A DNA stretch of 13,468 bases from an uncultured Mesocricetibacter sp. (lineage in GTDB: Bacteria > Pseudomonadota > Gammaproteobacteria > Enterobacterales > Pasteurellaceae), in assembly GCA_905373425.1 (NCBI GenBank), contig CAJPST010000039.1:1-13468 (forward strand), given 5' to 3'. The notes beneath the pieces are model-generated. The model had not been told where the DNA came from and made no database searches. It worked only from the letters and a program-made list of their open reading frames with translations. The first letter of the stretch is position 1, and each line of letters opens with the position of its first letter. Made by a program: the position numbers and the translations under genes. Shown here piece after piece: positions 1-5,719 of the stretch.

Positions 1-920
1 TCTAGGGCAATCCCTGCATAATCAGCATATGCGCCACCATTACGATTCGGAGTCCCGCCTAAATAATTTCCCGTATAAACTTGCAATGCCGGCTGTGAAG
101 TAGAAATTTCCAAGCGCAGTGAGCGATCAAGTGCGGTCAGAATTGCAGCTGTTTTTTGTGGTTCCCCGCTTAATAGGAACGAATGATCATACCCATTGGT
201 GAGTTGCTGTTCTTCTTTTAGAAAATCTGCCCCAATTGATTTTTCCCGTCGAAAATCAAAACTGGTACCGTCCACCGCTTTCAATGGAGCATTAGGAATA
301 CCCTCGCTATCCACAGGTAAGAAATAATCGGCATTCAACTGTAATAAATGCTCGCGCACATCTTTTCCATGTTGTGCATCATTAAGATTGAAATAAGCAT
401 GATTGGTTAAATTAAGCGGGGTATCCTGATCGCTTTTCCCTGTATACTCGATTTTTACCGAATTATCTTCCGTTAACGTATAAGTCACTGTCACATCCAC
501 ATTGCCTGGAAAGCCTTGATCGCCGTCGGCAGAATGCAAGGAAAAACACACGAAATTTTCACCGCACTTTTCTAATGCCCAACGGCGTTTATCAAAGCCG
601 TTTACACCGCCGTGAAGTTGATGCTTTCCTTGGTTGGCGGTTAAAGTCACGGTTTTATCATTAAGCGTAAATTGCGCATTGGCAATACGGTTGGCATAGC
701 GTCCGACGCTTACGCCTAAATAGGCTTGCTGAACGGGATACTCTCCTAATTTGCAACCCAGCAACACTTCTCGCAATTCTCCGTTGACCGACACGCTGCA
801 AGATATCCAAGTCGCACCCCAGTCGGTAAATTGCACACGCATTCCCTGTGCATTTTGCAACGTGAAAAGCTGAAACGGCAATCCGTCCGGCGCAGTACCC
901 TGAGCGTGTTGTTCTAGCAT
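1..920 (-). CDS. galM: Aldose 1-epimerase (galactose mutarotase), partial at the C-terminus
   Basis: GalM interconverts beta- and alpha-D-galactose in the cytoplasm, supplying the alpha anomer that galactokinase needs. The window holds 306 codons plus two bases; the E. coli protein has about 346 residues, so roughly 40 are missing beyond the left edge. Visible family motifs are GRYANRIA (73-80), QLHGG (101-105), the catalytic histidine in LTNHAYFNL (His174), YDHSF (244-248), YTGNYL (282-287) and AGIAL at the cut. The next codon begins GA, which in the family is the catalytic glutamate of GIALE. The start is ATG at 918-920. It overlaps the galK stop by seven bases (ATGCTAG), so translation is probably coupled and no separate ribosome site is needed. 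It is the third gene of galT-galK-galM. It carries two uptake signals in frame (129-137 and 561-569). Identification is firm. Confidence 0.96.
   Translation of the reverse strand, partial: MLEQHAQGTAPDGLPFQLFTLQNAQGMRVQFTDWGATWISCSVSVNGELREVLLGCKLGEYPVQQAYLGVSVGRYANRIANAQFTLNDKTVTLTANQGKHQLHGGVNGFDKRRWALEKCGENFVCFSLHSADGDQGFPGNVDVTVTYTLTEDNSVKIEYTGKSDQDTPLNLTNHAYFNLNDAQHGKDVREHLLQLNADYFLPVDSEGIPNAPLKAVDGTSFDFRREKSIGADFLKEEQQLTNGYDHSFLLSGEPQKTAAILTALDRSLRLEISTSQPALQVYTGNYLGGTPNRNGGAYADYAGIAL
129..137 (+). repeat. DNA uptake signal (in galM)
   Basis: Exact AAGTGCGGT core, in frame within galM. Confidence 0.9.
561..569 (-). repeat. DNA uptake signal (in galM)
   Basis: Exact core on the minus strand (ACCGCACTT as read on the plus strand). 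Confidence 0.9.
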
Positions 921-2068
921 ACACGCACTCCTTGTGAAGCCGTGCAAACATAGAAGTCTTCTTTCAAGCCTGTTTGTTTTTCGTAATTGTCTGCCACGAT
1001 TTTGCGTACGGCTTCTACTTTATCGTGTGGCGCAAGGGCAACGATACAACCGCCGAAACCACCTCCGGTCATGCGGGCACCGCCCTGTTTACCGATAACC
1101 AACTGCGCCAATTCTACTAAGTAATCAATTTGTGGCACGGTAATTTCAAAATCGTCTCGCATGGAATCGTGCGACTGCCTCATTAATTCGCCAAGACGGG
1201 TTAAGTCGTTATGTTTCAAGGCCTCTACCGCGTCTAACACCCGTTGATTTTCCGTCACCACATGGCGGGCGCGTTTTGCGACCAGCGGATCAAGTGCGGT
1301 CAATTCAGGTTCTTTTTCTTTAAATTGTGCCACGGATACATCACGCAGGGCTTTCACGTCGAAAAATGCTGCTGCGCGTTCACATTGCTGACGGCGGGTG
1401 TTGTATTCGCCGGTGACCAAATCATGCGGCACATTAGAGTTCACAATAATCACCGCCACATCTTGCGGAACGGCTGTGGGTTGCGTTTCAAGACTGCGGC
1501 AGTCAATCATCAATAAATGATCTTGTTGTCCGAGCGCAGAAATCAGCTGATCCATATTGCCACAGTTGGCACCAACAAATTTGTTTTCTGCTTTTTGCCC
1601 TATAAGCGCAATGTCCGTATGGCTTAAAGGCAAATCGCTCAGCTGCTGACAGAATTTTCCTGTTGCCACTTCCAACGCGGCTGAAGAACTCAAGCCGGAA
1701 GAATGCGGCACGTTACCGGAAATCACCAAATCCGCCCCTTGTTTAAAATCAGGACAACGTTCCTGAATGAATTTCACCACGCCACGCACATAATTCGCCC
1801 ATTTTTGTTCACTTTGCGGAATGTCTTTATCTAGTGAAAACTCATCAGACAGATCCAAATCGGCGGCATACACATTCCAAACATGATCGTTGCGTTTCGC
1901 TCCGGCAATCGCCGTGCCATAGTTAATGGCGCATGGCATCACAAAGCCATCGTTGTAGTCGGTATGTTCGCCGATGATATTAACGCGACCGGGAGCATAC
2001 ACGGTCAACTCAGGTTGTTGATTATATTTTTGGTTGAAAATGTGTTGGGATTTTTGGATTGGGGTCAT
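914..2068 (-). CDS. galK: Galactokinase
   Basis: GalK phosphorylates alpha-D-galactose with ATP to galactose-1-phosphate, the committing step of the Leloir pathway. It is a GHMP-family kinase of 384 residues, the usual length. Motifs in order: the galactokinase signature GRVNIIGEHTDYNDG (27-41) with Arg28, Glu34 and Asp37; the ATP loop PHSSGLSSSAA (121-131); GANCGNMDQ (167-174-region) with the catalytic base at Asp173; and the third GHMP motif ARMTGGGFGGC (331-341). I chose ATG at 2066-2068 over an in-frame TTG at 2087-2089, because an AAGGA ribosome site lies about seven bases upstream of the ATG and the family N-terminus begins there (MTPIQKSQ). It sits 70 bp after galT, with a strong hairpin in the gap, and overlaps galM by seven bases. 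An uptake signal lies in frame at 1292-1300. Confidence 0.98.
   Translation of the reverse strand: MTPIQKSQHIFNQKYNQQPELTVYAPGRVNIIGEHTDYNDGFVMPCAINYGTAIAGAKRNDHVWNVYAADLDLSDEFSLDKDIPQSEQKWANYVRGVVKFIQERCPDFKQGADLVISGNVPHSSGLSSSAALEVATGKFCQQLSDLPLSHTDIALIGQKAENKFVGANCGNMDQLISALGQQDHLLMIDCRSLETQPTAVPQDVAVIIVNSNVPHDLVTGEYNTRRQQCERAAAFFDVKALRDVSVAQFKEKEPELTALDPLVAKRARHVVTENQRVLDAVEALKHNDLTRLGELMRQSHDSMRDDFEITVPQIDYLVELAQLVIGKQGGARMTGGGFGGCIVALAPHDKVEAVRKIVADNYEKQTGLKEDFYVCTASQGVRVC
1292..1300 (+). repeat. DNA uptake signal (in galK)
   Basis: Exact AAGTGCGGT core within galK; read on the galK strand it encodes part of Leu-Thr-Ala-Leu-Asp. Confidence 0.9.
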
Positions 2069-2105
2069 GTTTGTGTCCTTTATCTTCAAGTATTGCTCAA
2101 TCAGC

Positions 2106-2128
2106 TCCCCTCTTTTGTAAAGAGGGGA
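2106..2128 (-). other. Intercistronic hairpin between galT and galK
   Basis: A 10-bp perfect inverted repeat with a 3-nt loop (TCCCCTCTTT / AAAGAGGGGA) fills most of the 70-bp gap between the galT stop and the galK start. It has no U-run on the minus strand, so it is not a standard terminator. Such a GC-rich stem could protect the upstream galT message or set the galT:galK ratio (inference). It could also be a copy of a dispersed repeat; only one copy is in this window. Confidence 0.6.
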
Positions 2129-2138
2129 ATTGGGTGCA

Positions 2139-3185
2139 TTATTTCAGTTTATAGTGAATTTCACTCAACCCACGCAGTCTTTCTGCTGCTTGTTCTGCCG
2201 TTAAATCACGTTGGCTTTCGCCGAGCATTTCGTAACCCACCATAAACTTACGCACGGTAGCGGAGCGTAAAAGCGGCGGATAGAAATGAGCATGCAATTG
2301 CCAATGGTCGTTTTCTTCGCCGTTAAACGGTGCAGCGTGGAAACCCATGGAATACGGGAAAGAGGTTTCAAATAGGTTGTCGTATTTGGTCGTGAGTTTT
2401 TTCAATATCACCGCCAAATCTTTAGCTTGAACATCACTTAATTCTGTTAAGCGTTTAACCTGTGCTTTTGGCAACAACAACGTTTCAAACGGCCAAACTG
2501 CCCAATACGGCACCACAGCAACCCAATGTTCTGTCTCCACAACGATACGCTCTTTGCGGGCCTGTTCTTGTTGGACGTAATCCACCAACAGTACAGAGCC
2601 GTGTTTCTCATAATATTGGCGTTGAGCATTGTCTTCCCGTGCTACTTCATTCGGCAGGAAACTGTTTGCCCAAATTTGTCCGTGCGGATGTGGGTTAGAA
2701 CAGCCCATCGCTGCGCCTTTGTTTTCAAAGATTTGAACCCATTGGTATTTTTGACCGAGTTCACGGAGCTGTTCCTGCCATACTTTAATGACCTCTTCGA
2801 TCTCAAGTGCGGTCAATAATGGCAACGTTTTACTATGGTCGGGTGAAAAACAAATCACGCGACTTTCCCCGCGCGCTTGCGAGCTTTGGAATAACGGATT
2901 GTCATTCTGCTGCGGTGCTGGCGTGTCTTCTAACAGCGCGGAGAAGTCATTTTTAAACACATAAGGTTTGTGATAATCGGGATTCGGCTCACCGGTAATG
3001 CGTTTATTACGCGGGCAAAGATAGCAATTCGGATCGTGACTTGGCTTTTGCTCTTCACTCACTTTTTCTTGTTGTCCTTGCCATGGGCGCTTCGCGCGGT
3101 GAGGCGAAACCAAGACCCATTGATCAATCAACGGGTTATATCTGCGGTGTGGGTGTTCTGTCGGGTCAAATAATGAAGTGTTCAT
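2139..3185 (-). CDS. galT: Galactose-1-phosphate uridylyltransferase
   Basis: GalT swaps UMP from UDP-glucose to galactose-1-phosphate, giving UDP-galactose and glucose-1-phosphate in the cytoplasm. The protein has 348 residues, the same as E. coli GalT. The active-site motif SNPHPHGQIWA spans 163-173, with the nucleophile His168 and the adjacent Gln170. Zinc-site residues Cys54 and Cys57 (NCYLC), His117 (SPDHSK) and His166 are all present, as is the C-terminal LHAHFYPPLLR stretch that carries further metal ligands. The ATG at 3183-3185 has a very strong AGGAGG ribosome site four bases upstream. It is the promoter-proximal gene of galTKM and is divergent from galS, with a GalS-type operator just in front of its ribosome site. 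galE is absent nearby, unlike the enterobacterial galETKM operon. An uptake signal lies at 2805-2813. Confidence 0.98.
   Translation of the reverse strand: MNTSLFDPTEHPHRRYNPLIDQWVLVSPHRAKRPWQGQQEKVSEEQKPSHDPNCYLCPRNKRITGEPNPDYHKPYVFKNDFSALLEDTPAPQQNDNPLFQSSQARGESRVICFSPDHSKTLPLLTALEIEEVIKVWQEQLRELGQKYQWVQIFENKGAAMGCSNPHPHGQIWANSFLPNEVAREDNAQRQYYEKHGSVLLVDYVQQEQARKERIVVETEHWVAVVPYWAVWPFETLLLPKAQVKRLTELSDVQAKDLAVILKKLTTKYDNLFETSFPYSMGFHAAPFNGEENDHWQLHAHFYPPLLRSATVRKFMVGYEMLGESQRDLTAEQAAERLRGLSEIHYKLK
2805..2813 (+). repeat. DNA uptake signal (in galT)
   Basis: Exact AAGTGCGGT core; it encodes the Leu-Thr-Ala-Leu-Glu segment of GalT on the opposite strand. Confidence 0.9.
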
Positions 3186-3194
3186 ACCCCCTCC

Positions 3195-3208
3195 TGAAAA
3201 CGGTTACA
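3195..3208. promoter_or_regulatory. GalR/GalS-type operator, galT-proximal
   Basis: TGAAAACGGTTACA matches the enterobacterial GalR/GalS consensus TGnAAnCGnTTnCA at every defined position. It lies in the predicted galT leader, just upstream of the ribosome site. Binding by GalS there is inferred from the adjacent galS gene and from two similar sites nearby. Confidence 0.75.
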
Positions 3209-3221
3209 AAATTACCGCTAT

Positions 3222-3227
3222 AAGATA
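3222..3227 (-). promoter_or_regulatory. Candidate -10 element of the galTKM promoter
   Basis: On the minus strand this reads TATCTT (4/6 to consensus). Starting transcription near 3215 would centre the perfect CRP site (3248-3263) at about -40.5, the geometry of a class II CRP-activated promoter, and no good -35 is needed. The start site itself is inferred. Confidence 0.45.
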
Positions 3228-3247
3228 CCATATTTTTAAAAATTAAC

Positions 3248-3263
3248 TGTGACGGAGATCACA
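3248..3263. promoter_or_regulatory. CRP-cAMP binding site (galT-galS control region)
   Basis: TGTGACGGAGATCACA has both half-sites perfect with the standard six-base spacer. It lies about 40 bp upstream of the inferred galT start, so it most likely activates galTKM under low glucose. It is about 111 bp from the inferred galS start. Confidence 0.85.
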
Positions 3264-3322
3264 AAATTGATAATTTAAAGGAATTTTTTACATAATTTTG
3301 TGACATTGCCGTCATTTTTGAA

Positions 3323-3336
3323 AGTAACCGTTTTCA
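3323..3336. promoter_or_regulatory. GalR/GalS-type operator, galS-proximal
   Basis: AGTAACCGTTTTCA fits the consensus TGnAAnCGnTTnCA with one mismatch (first base). Its 13-base core is the exact reverse complement of the galT-proximal operator at 3195-3207. It overlaps the candidate galS -35, which points to autorepression. Confidence 0.7.
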
Positions 3337-3360
3337 AAATATAAAAAATTTCTATATGAT
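3332..3360 (+). promoter_or_regulatory. Candidate galS promoter
   Basis: TTTCAA (3332-3337), a 17-base spacer and TATGAT (3355-3360) give a plausible but weak-in-the -35 promoter, with transcription starting near 3367. The -35 overlaps the operator at 3323-3336. Confidence 0.45.
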
Positions 3361-3393
3361 AAAAAATGAAATTAAATCATAAGGGATTGAGCT

Positions 3394-4410
3394 ATGATTA
3401 CGATTCGTGATGTTGCCAAACAAGCGGGAGTATCTGTCGCTACGGTTTCACGAGTGTTGAATAACGCTTCATCAAGTGAAAAAGCACGCCAAGCAGTACA
3501 AAATGCGGTACAAAAATTAGGATATTCTCCGAATGCTAATGCCAAAGCACTCGCATTGAATAATACTGATACCATCGGTGTGATTGTAACTGATGTTACC
3601 GATCCGTTTTTTGCTATTTTAGTTAAAGCGGTGGATCAAGTGGCGACGGAATACGGTAAAACCATTTTAATCGGCATCGGTTATCACAATGCCGAAAAAG
3701 AGCAAACCGCTATTGAAACCTTGTTACGTAAACGTTGTAGTTGTTTGGTTGTTCATTCTAAAGCACTAGATAATCAAACTCTAAAAAACTATCTGGAAAA
3801 TGTGCCCGGCATGGTAATTATTAATCGAGTGATTGATGGTTATGAACATCGTTGCGTCAGTTTAGATAACAAAAAAGGAACATTTTTAGCTACGGAAACC
3901 CTGATTAAATTAGGACATAAAAATATTGGTTACATTGGTTCCAACCATAAAATTCCTGATGAGACGGAGCGACATAGCGGTTATTTAGAAGCCTTGCAAC
4001 ATTATGCTTTACCGGTATTGGAACATTCAGTGACCCACAGTTCGCCCGATTTTGAGGGCGGTGAAGAAGCTATGATCAAATTGCTCAGCTATCATTTTGA
4101 TTTAACTGCGGTAGTAGCTTACAACGATAGCATGGCTGCCGGCGCATTGTCGGTATTAAATGAAAATAACATCAAAGTGCCGACACAGTTTTCATTAATC
4201 GGTTTCGATGATATGCCAATTGCCCGTTATTTAATTCCGAAATTAACTACAATTCGCTATCCCATTGATTTAATGGCCACTTACGCTGCAAAACTGGCAT
4301 TAAGCTTGGTGAATGACGATGTAACCAAACCCGTTCATTTGCAGTTTAACCCGACATTAGTGAAACGATTTTCAGTAGAAAGTGCGGTCGAAAAAAATCT
4401 TATTTTATAA
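3394..4410 (+). CDS. galS: LacI/GalR-family repressor of the gal and mgl genes
   Basis: This is a 338-residue LacI-family regulator. The N-terminal helix-turn-helix is at about 3-25 (TIRDVAKQAGVSVATVSRVL), followed by the hinge helix around 45-56 (YSPNANAKALAL). A periplasmic-binding-protein-like sugar domain starts at about 60 (TIGVIVTDVTDPFF) and includes the C-terminal SLIGFDD motif typical of the family. Position immediately upstream of mglBAC is the same as E. coli galS. Here it is also divergent from galTKM, so one protein probably controls both import and catabolism, with galactose as inducer (inference). The ATG has an AAGGG ribosome site eight bases upstream. An uptake signal (4380-4388) lies just before the stop. 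GalS and GalR cannot be told apart with certainty by sequence; galS is chosen from synteny. Confidence 0.9.
   Translation: MITIRDVAKQAGVSVATVSRVLNNASSSEKARQAVQNAVQKLGYSPNANAKALALNNTDTIGVIVTDVTDPFFAILVKAVDQVATEYGKTILIGIGYHNAEKEQTAIETLLRKRCSCLVVHSKALDNQTLKNYLENVPGMVIINRVIDGYEHRCVSLDNKKGTFLATETLIKLGHKNIGYIGSNHKIPDETERHSGYLEALQHYALPVLEHSVTHSSPDFEGGEEAMIKLLSYHFDLTAVVAYNDSMAAGALSVLNENNIKVPTQFSLIGFDDMPIARYLIPKLTTIRYPIDLMATYAAKLALSLVNDDVTKPVHLQFNPTLVKRFSVESAVEKNLIL
4380..4388 (+). repeat. DNA uptake signal (galS 3' end)
   Basis: Exact AAGTGCGGT core encoding Glu-Ser-Ala-Val, seven codons before the GalS stop. Confidence 0.9.
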
Positions 4411-4414
4411 ATTT

Positions 4415-4430
4415 TGTGATCTACGTCACA
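4415..4430. promoter_or_regulatory. CRP-cAMP binding site, distal, upstream of mglB
   Basis: TGTGATCTACGTCACA has two perfect half-sites. It sits five bases after the galS stop, centred 50 bp upstream of the second mgl CRP site, at about -91.5 from the inferred mglB start. The palindrome extends to 10-bp arms (4410-4419 and 4426-4435), so the galS transcript would also fold into a hairpin here. A T6 run at 4442-4447 follows six bases later. Confidence 0.85.
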
Positions 4431-4446
4431 AAATTGAATGATTTTT

Positions 4447-4460
4447 TGTAAACGTTTTCA
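4447..4460. promoter_or_regulatory. GalR/GalS-type operator of mglBAC
   Basis: TGTAAACGTTTTCA matches TGnAAnCGnTTnCA at every defined position, and symmetry continues outward with TG/CA bases. It lies between the two CRP sites, centred at about -60.5 from the inferred mglB start. Confidence 0.78.
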
Positions 4461-4464
4461 CAAA

Positions 4465-4480
4465 TGTGAAGTAGATCACA
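4465..4480. promoter_or_regulatory. CRP-cAMP binding site, proximal, mglB promoter
   Basis: TGTGAAGTAGATCACA has two perfect half-sites. It begins four bases after the operator and is centred at -41.5 from the start implied by the -10 at 4502-4507, which is the class II activation position. Confidence 0.87.
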
Positions 4481-4501
4481 GATTTTTAACTTAAAAACAG
4501 G

Positions 4502-4507
4502 TACGAT
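4502..4507 (+). promoter_or_regulatory. Candidate -10 element of the mglB promoter
   Basis: TACGAT (4/6) with a start near 4514 puts the proximal CRP site exactly at -41.5. There is no recognisable -35, as expected for a CRP-dependent class II promoter. The implied leader is about 125 nt. The start is inferred from geometry only. Confidence 0.5.
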
Positions 4508-4549
4508 GTGCCGCAATTACCAAGGTGTTTACCTGAAGTAAGTTAAACG

Positions 4550-4642
4550 ATGGCTCTTAACATAAACATCAGGGCATTGAATTCATTACAAAACATGATC
4601 TTTTATTTCAACAAATATTTCCAACGGAGAAATTTATTATGA
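4550..4642 (+). CDS. Possible 30-codon leader ORF overlapping the mglB start
   Basis: An ATG at 4550 in the mglB leader opens 30 sense codons and ends with TGA at 4640-4642, overlapping the mglB ATG (ATGA). The peptide begins MALNINIRAL and ends with an arginine pair before NLL; it matches no family I recognise. There is no good ribosome site before its ATG, and an open run of this length can occur by chance. The stop-start overlap is the reason to record it: ribosomes ending here could reinitiate at mglB, whose own GGAGA site (4626-4630) lies within the small ORF. Confidence 0.25.
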   Translation: MALNINIRALNSLQNMIFYFNKYFQRRNLL

Positions 4643-5628
4643 AAAAAACAGTTTTAAGTGCGGTTGCTTTAGCGGTTGGTTTAGGCACAATCAGTATGGC
4701 GCAGGCGGATACCCGTATTGGTGTAACCATTTACAAATATGATGATAACTTTATGGCGTTAATGCGCAAAGAAATTGACAAGGAAGCCAAACAACTTAAA
4801 GGCATTGAGTTATTAATGAATGACTCACAAAATGCGCAATCCATTCAAAATGACCAAGTGGACGTGTTACTTTCCAAAGGTGTAAAAGCATTAGCTATCA
4901 ACTTAGTTGACCCTTCTGCAGCACCAACTATTATCGGCAAGGCCAAACCTGACAATATTCCGGTAGTATTCTTTAATAAAGACCCGGGTGAAAAAGCCAT
5001 TGGCAGCTACGATATGGCATATTATGTCGGTACCGACCCGAAAGAATCAGGCATTATTCAGGGTGATTTAATCGCTAAACAATGGAAAGCGATGCCTGCA
5101 ATGGATTTAAATAAAGACGGTAAAATTCAGTTTGTATTATTGAAAGGTGAACCGGGCCACCCTGATGCGGAAGCACGTACCAAATATGTTGTCGATCAAT
5201 TAAATAAACAAGGTATCCAAACCGAACAATTGTTTATGGACACCGGTATGTGGGATGCTGCAATGGCAAAAGATAAAACTGATGCTTGGTTATCCAGCTC
5301 TCGTGCTAACGATATTGAAGTAATTATTTCAAACAACGACGGCATGGCGTTAGGCGCATTGGAAGCGACTAAAGCACACGGTAAAAAACTACCTATCTTC
5401 GGTGTGGATGCTTTACCTGAAGCTTTACAGTTAATCAAAAAAGGCGATCTTGCCGGTACGGTACTGAACGATGGCGTAAACCAAGGTAAAGCAGTTGTTC
5501 AATTATCTAATAACCTAGCACAAGGCAAAGCAGCCAACGAAGGTACTAACTGGAAAGTGGAAAACCGTGTTGTCCGTATTCCTTATGTAGGTGTAGATAA
5601 AGACAACCTATCTGAATTCTTAAAATAA
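4639..5628 (+). CDS. mglB: Periplasmic galactose/glucose-binding protein of the Mgl transporter
   Basis: MglB captures galactose, methyl-galactosides and glucose in the periplasm and delivers them to MglA2C2. It has 329 residues. A Sec signal peptide covers 1-23 (KK, hydrophobic core, then AQA before Asp24). The sugar-contact residues known from E. coli are all in place with an offset of 22: Tyr32, Asp36, Asn113, His174, Asp176, Arg180 and Trp205. The calcium loop DLNKDGKIQ is at 156-164. The start has a GGAGA ribosome site eight bases upstream. The E. coli homologue also feeds chemotaxis; no chemotaxis or flagellar genes are seen here, so transport is the likely sole role (inference). An uptake signal lies inside the signal peptide, encoding its Leu-Ser-Ala-Val. 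Expression should need CRP and be blocked by GalS, and a hairpin after the gene may raise its level over mglA. Confidence 0.98.
   Translation: MKKTVLSAVALAVGLGTISMAQADTRIGVTIYKYDDNFMALMRKEIDKEAKQLKGIELLMNDSQNAQSIQNDQVDVLLSKGVKALAINLVDPSAAPTIIGKAKPDNIPVVFFNKDPGEKAIGSYDMAYYVGTDPKESGIIQGDLIAKQWKAMPAMDLNKDGKIQFVLLKGEPGHPDAEARTKYVVDQLNKQGIQTEQLFMDTGMWDAAMAKDKTDAWLSSSRANDIEVIISNNDGMALGALEATKAHGKKLPIFGVDALPEALQLIKKGDLAGTVLNDGVNQGKAVVQLSNNLAQGKAANEGTNWKVENRVVRIPYVGVDKDNLSEFLK
4656..4664 (+). repeat. DNA uptake signal (mglB signal peptide)
   Basis: Exact AAGTGCGGT core encoding Leu-Ser-Ala-Val in the hydrophobic core of the MglB signal peptide, where such residues are well tolerated. Confidence 0.9.
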
Positions 5629-5647
5629 TTAGTCGTTCTCGTTGATT

Positions 5648-5674
5648 GGCACGGGGTAATTCCCGTGCCCTTTT
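5648..5674 (+). terminator. Intercistronic terminator-like hairpin after mglB
   Basis: GGCACGGG (5648-5655) pairs perfectly with CCCGTGCC (5662-5669) across a six-base loop, followed by CTTTT. The 8-bp GC-rich stem with only four Ts suggests partial termination or 3'-end protection. That would leave more mglB than mglA-mglC transcript, as is usual for binding-protein transporters. Confidence 0.65.
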
Positions 5675-5719
5675 AAAGTCGTATTTCTATTTAAGTTGTA
5701 TCCTTATGTGAGGTGAAAA

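Noticed and set aside
296..304. Missing GKS/T in the second MglA P-loop (protein residues 296-304) read as a damaged gene
   Set aside because: A degenerate second P-loop is normal in the MglA/RbsA family, and the rest of the domain is intact.
661..951. Minus-strand 96-codon frame over galM/galK
   Set aside because: It overlaps galM in another frame and has no family resemblance; galM shows all its conserved motifs.
2069..2089. Longer galK from a TTG start at 2089
   Set aside because: The ATG at 2068 has the ribosome site and the family N-terminus; the extra seven residues would run through that ribosome site.
3299..3314. Second CRP-like site TGTGACATTGCCGTCA upstream of galS
   Set aside because: Only the left half-site is good; the right half matches TCACA at two of five positions, so I did not call it.
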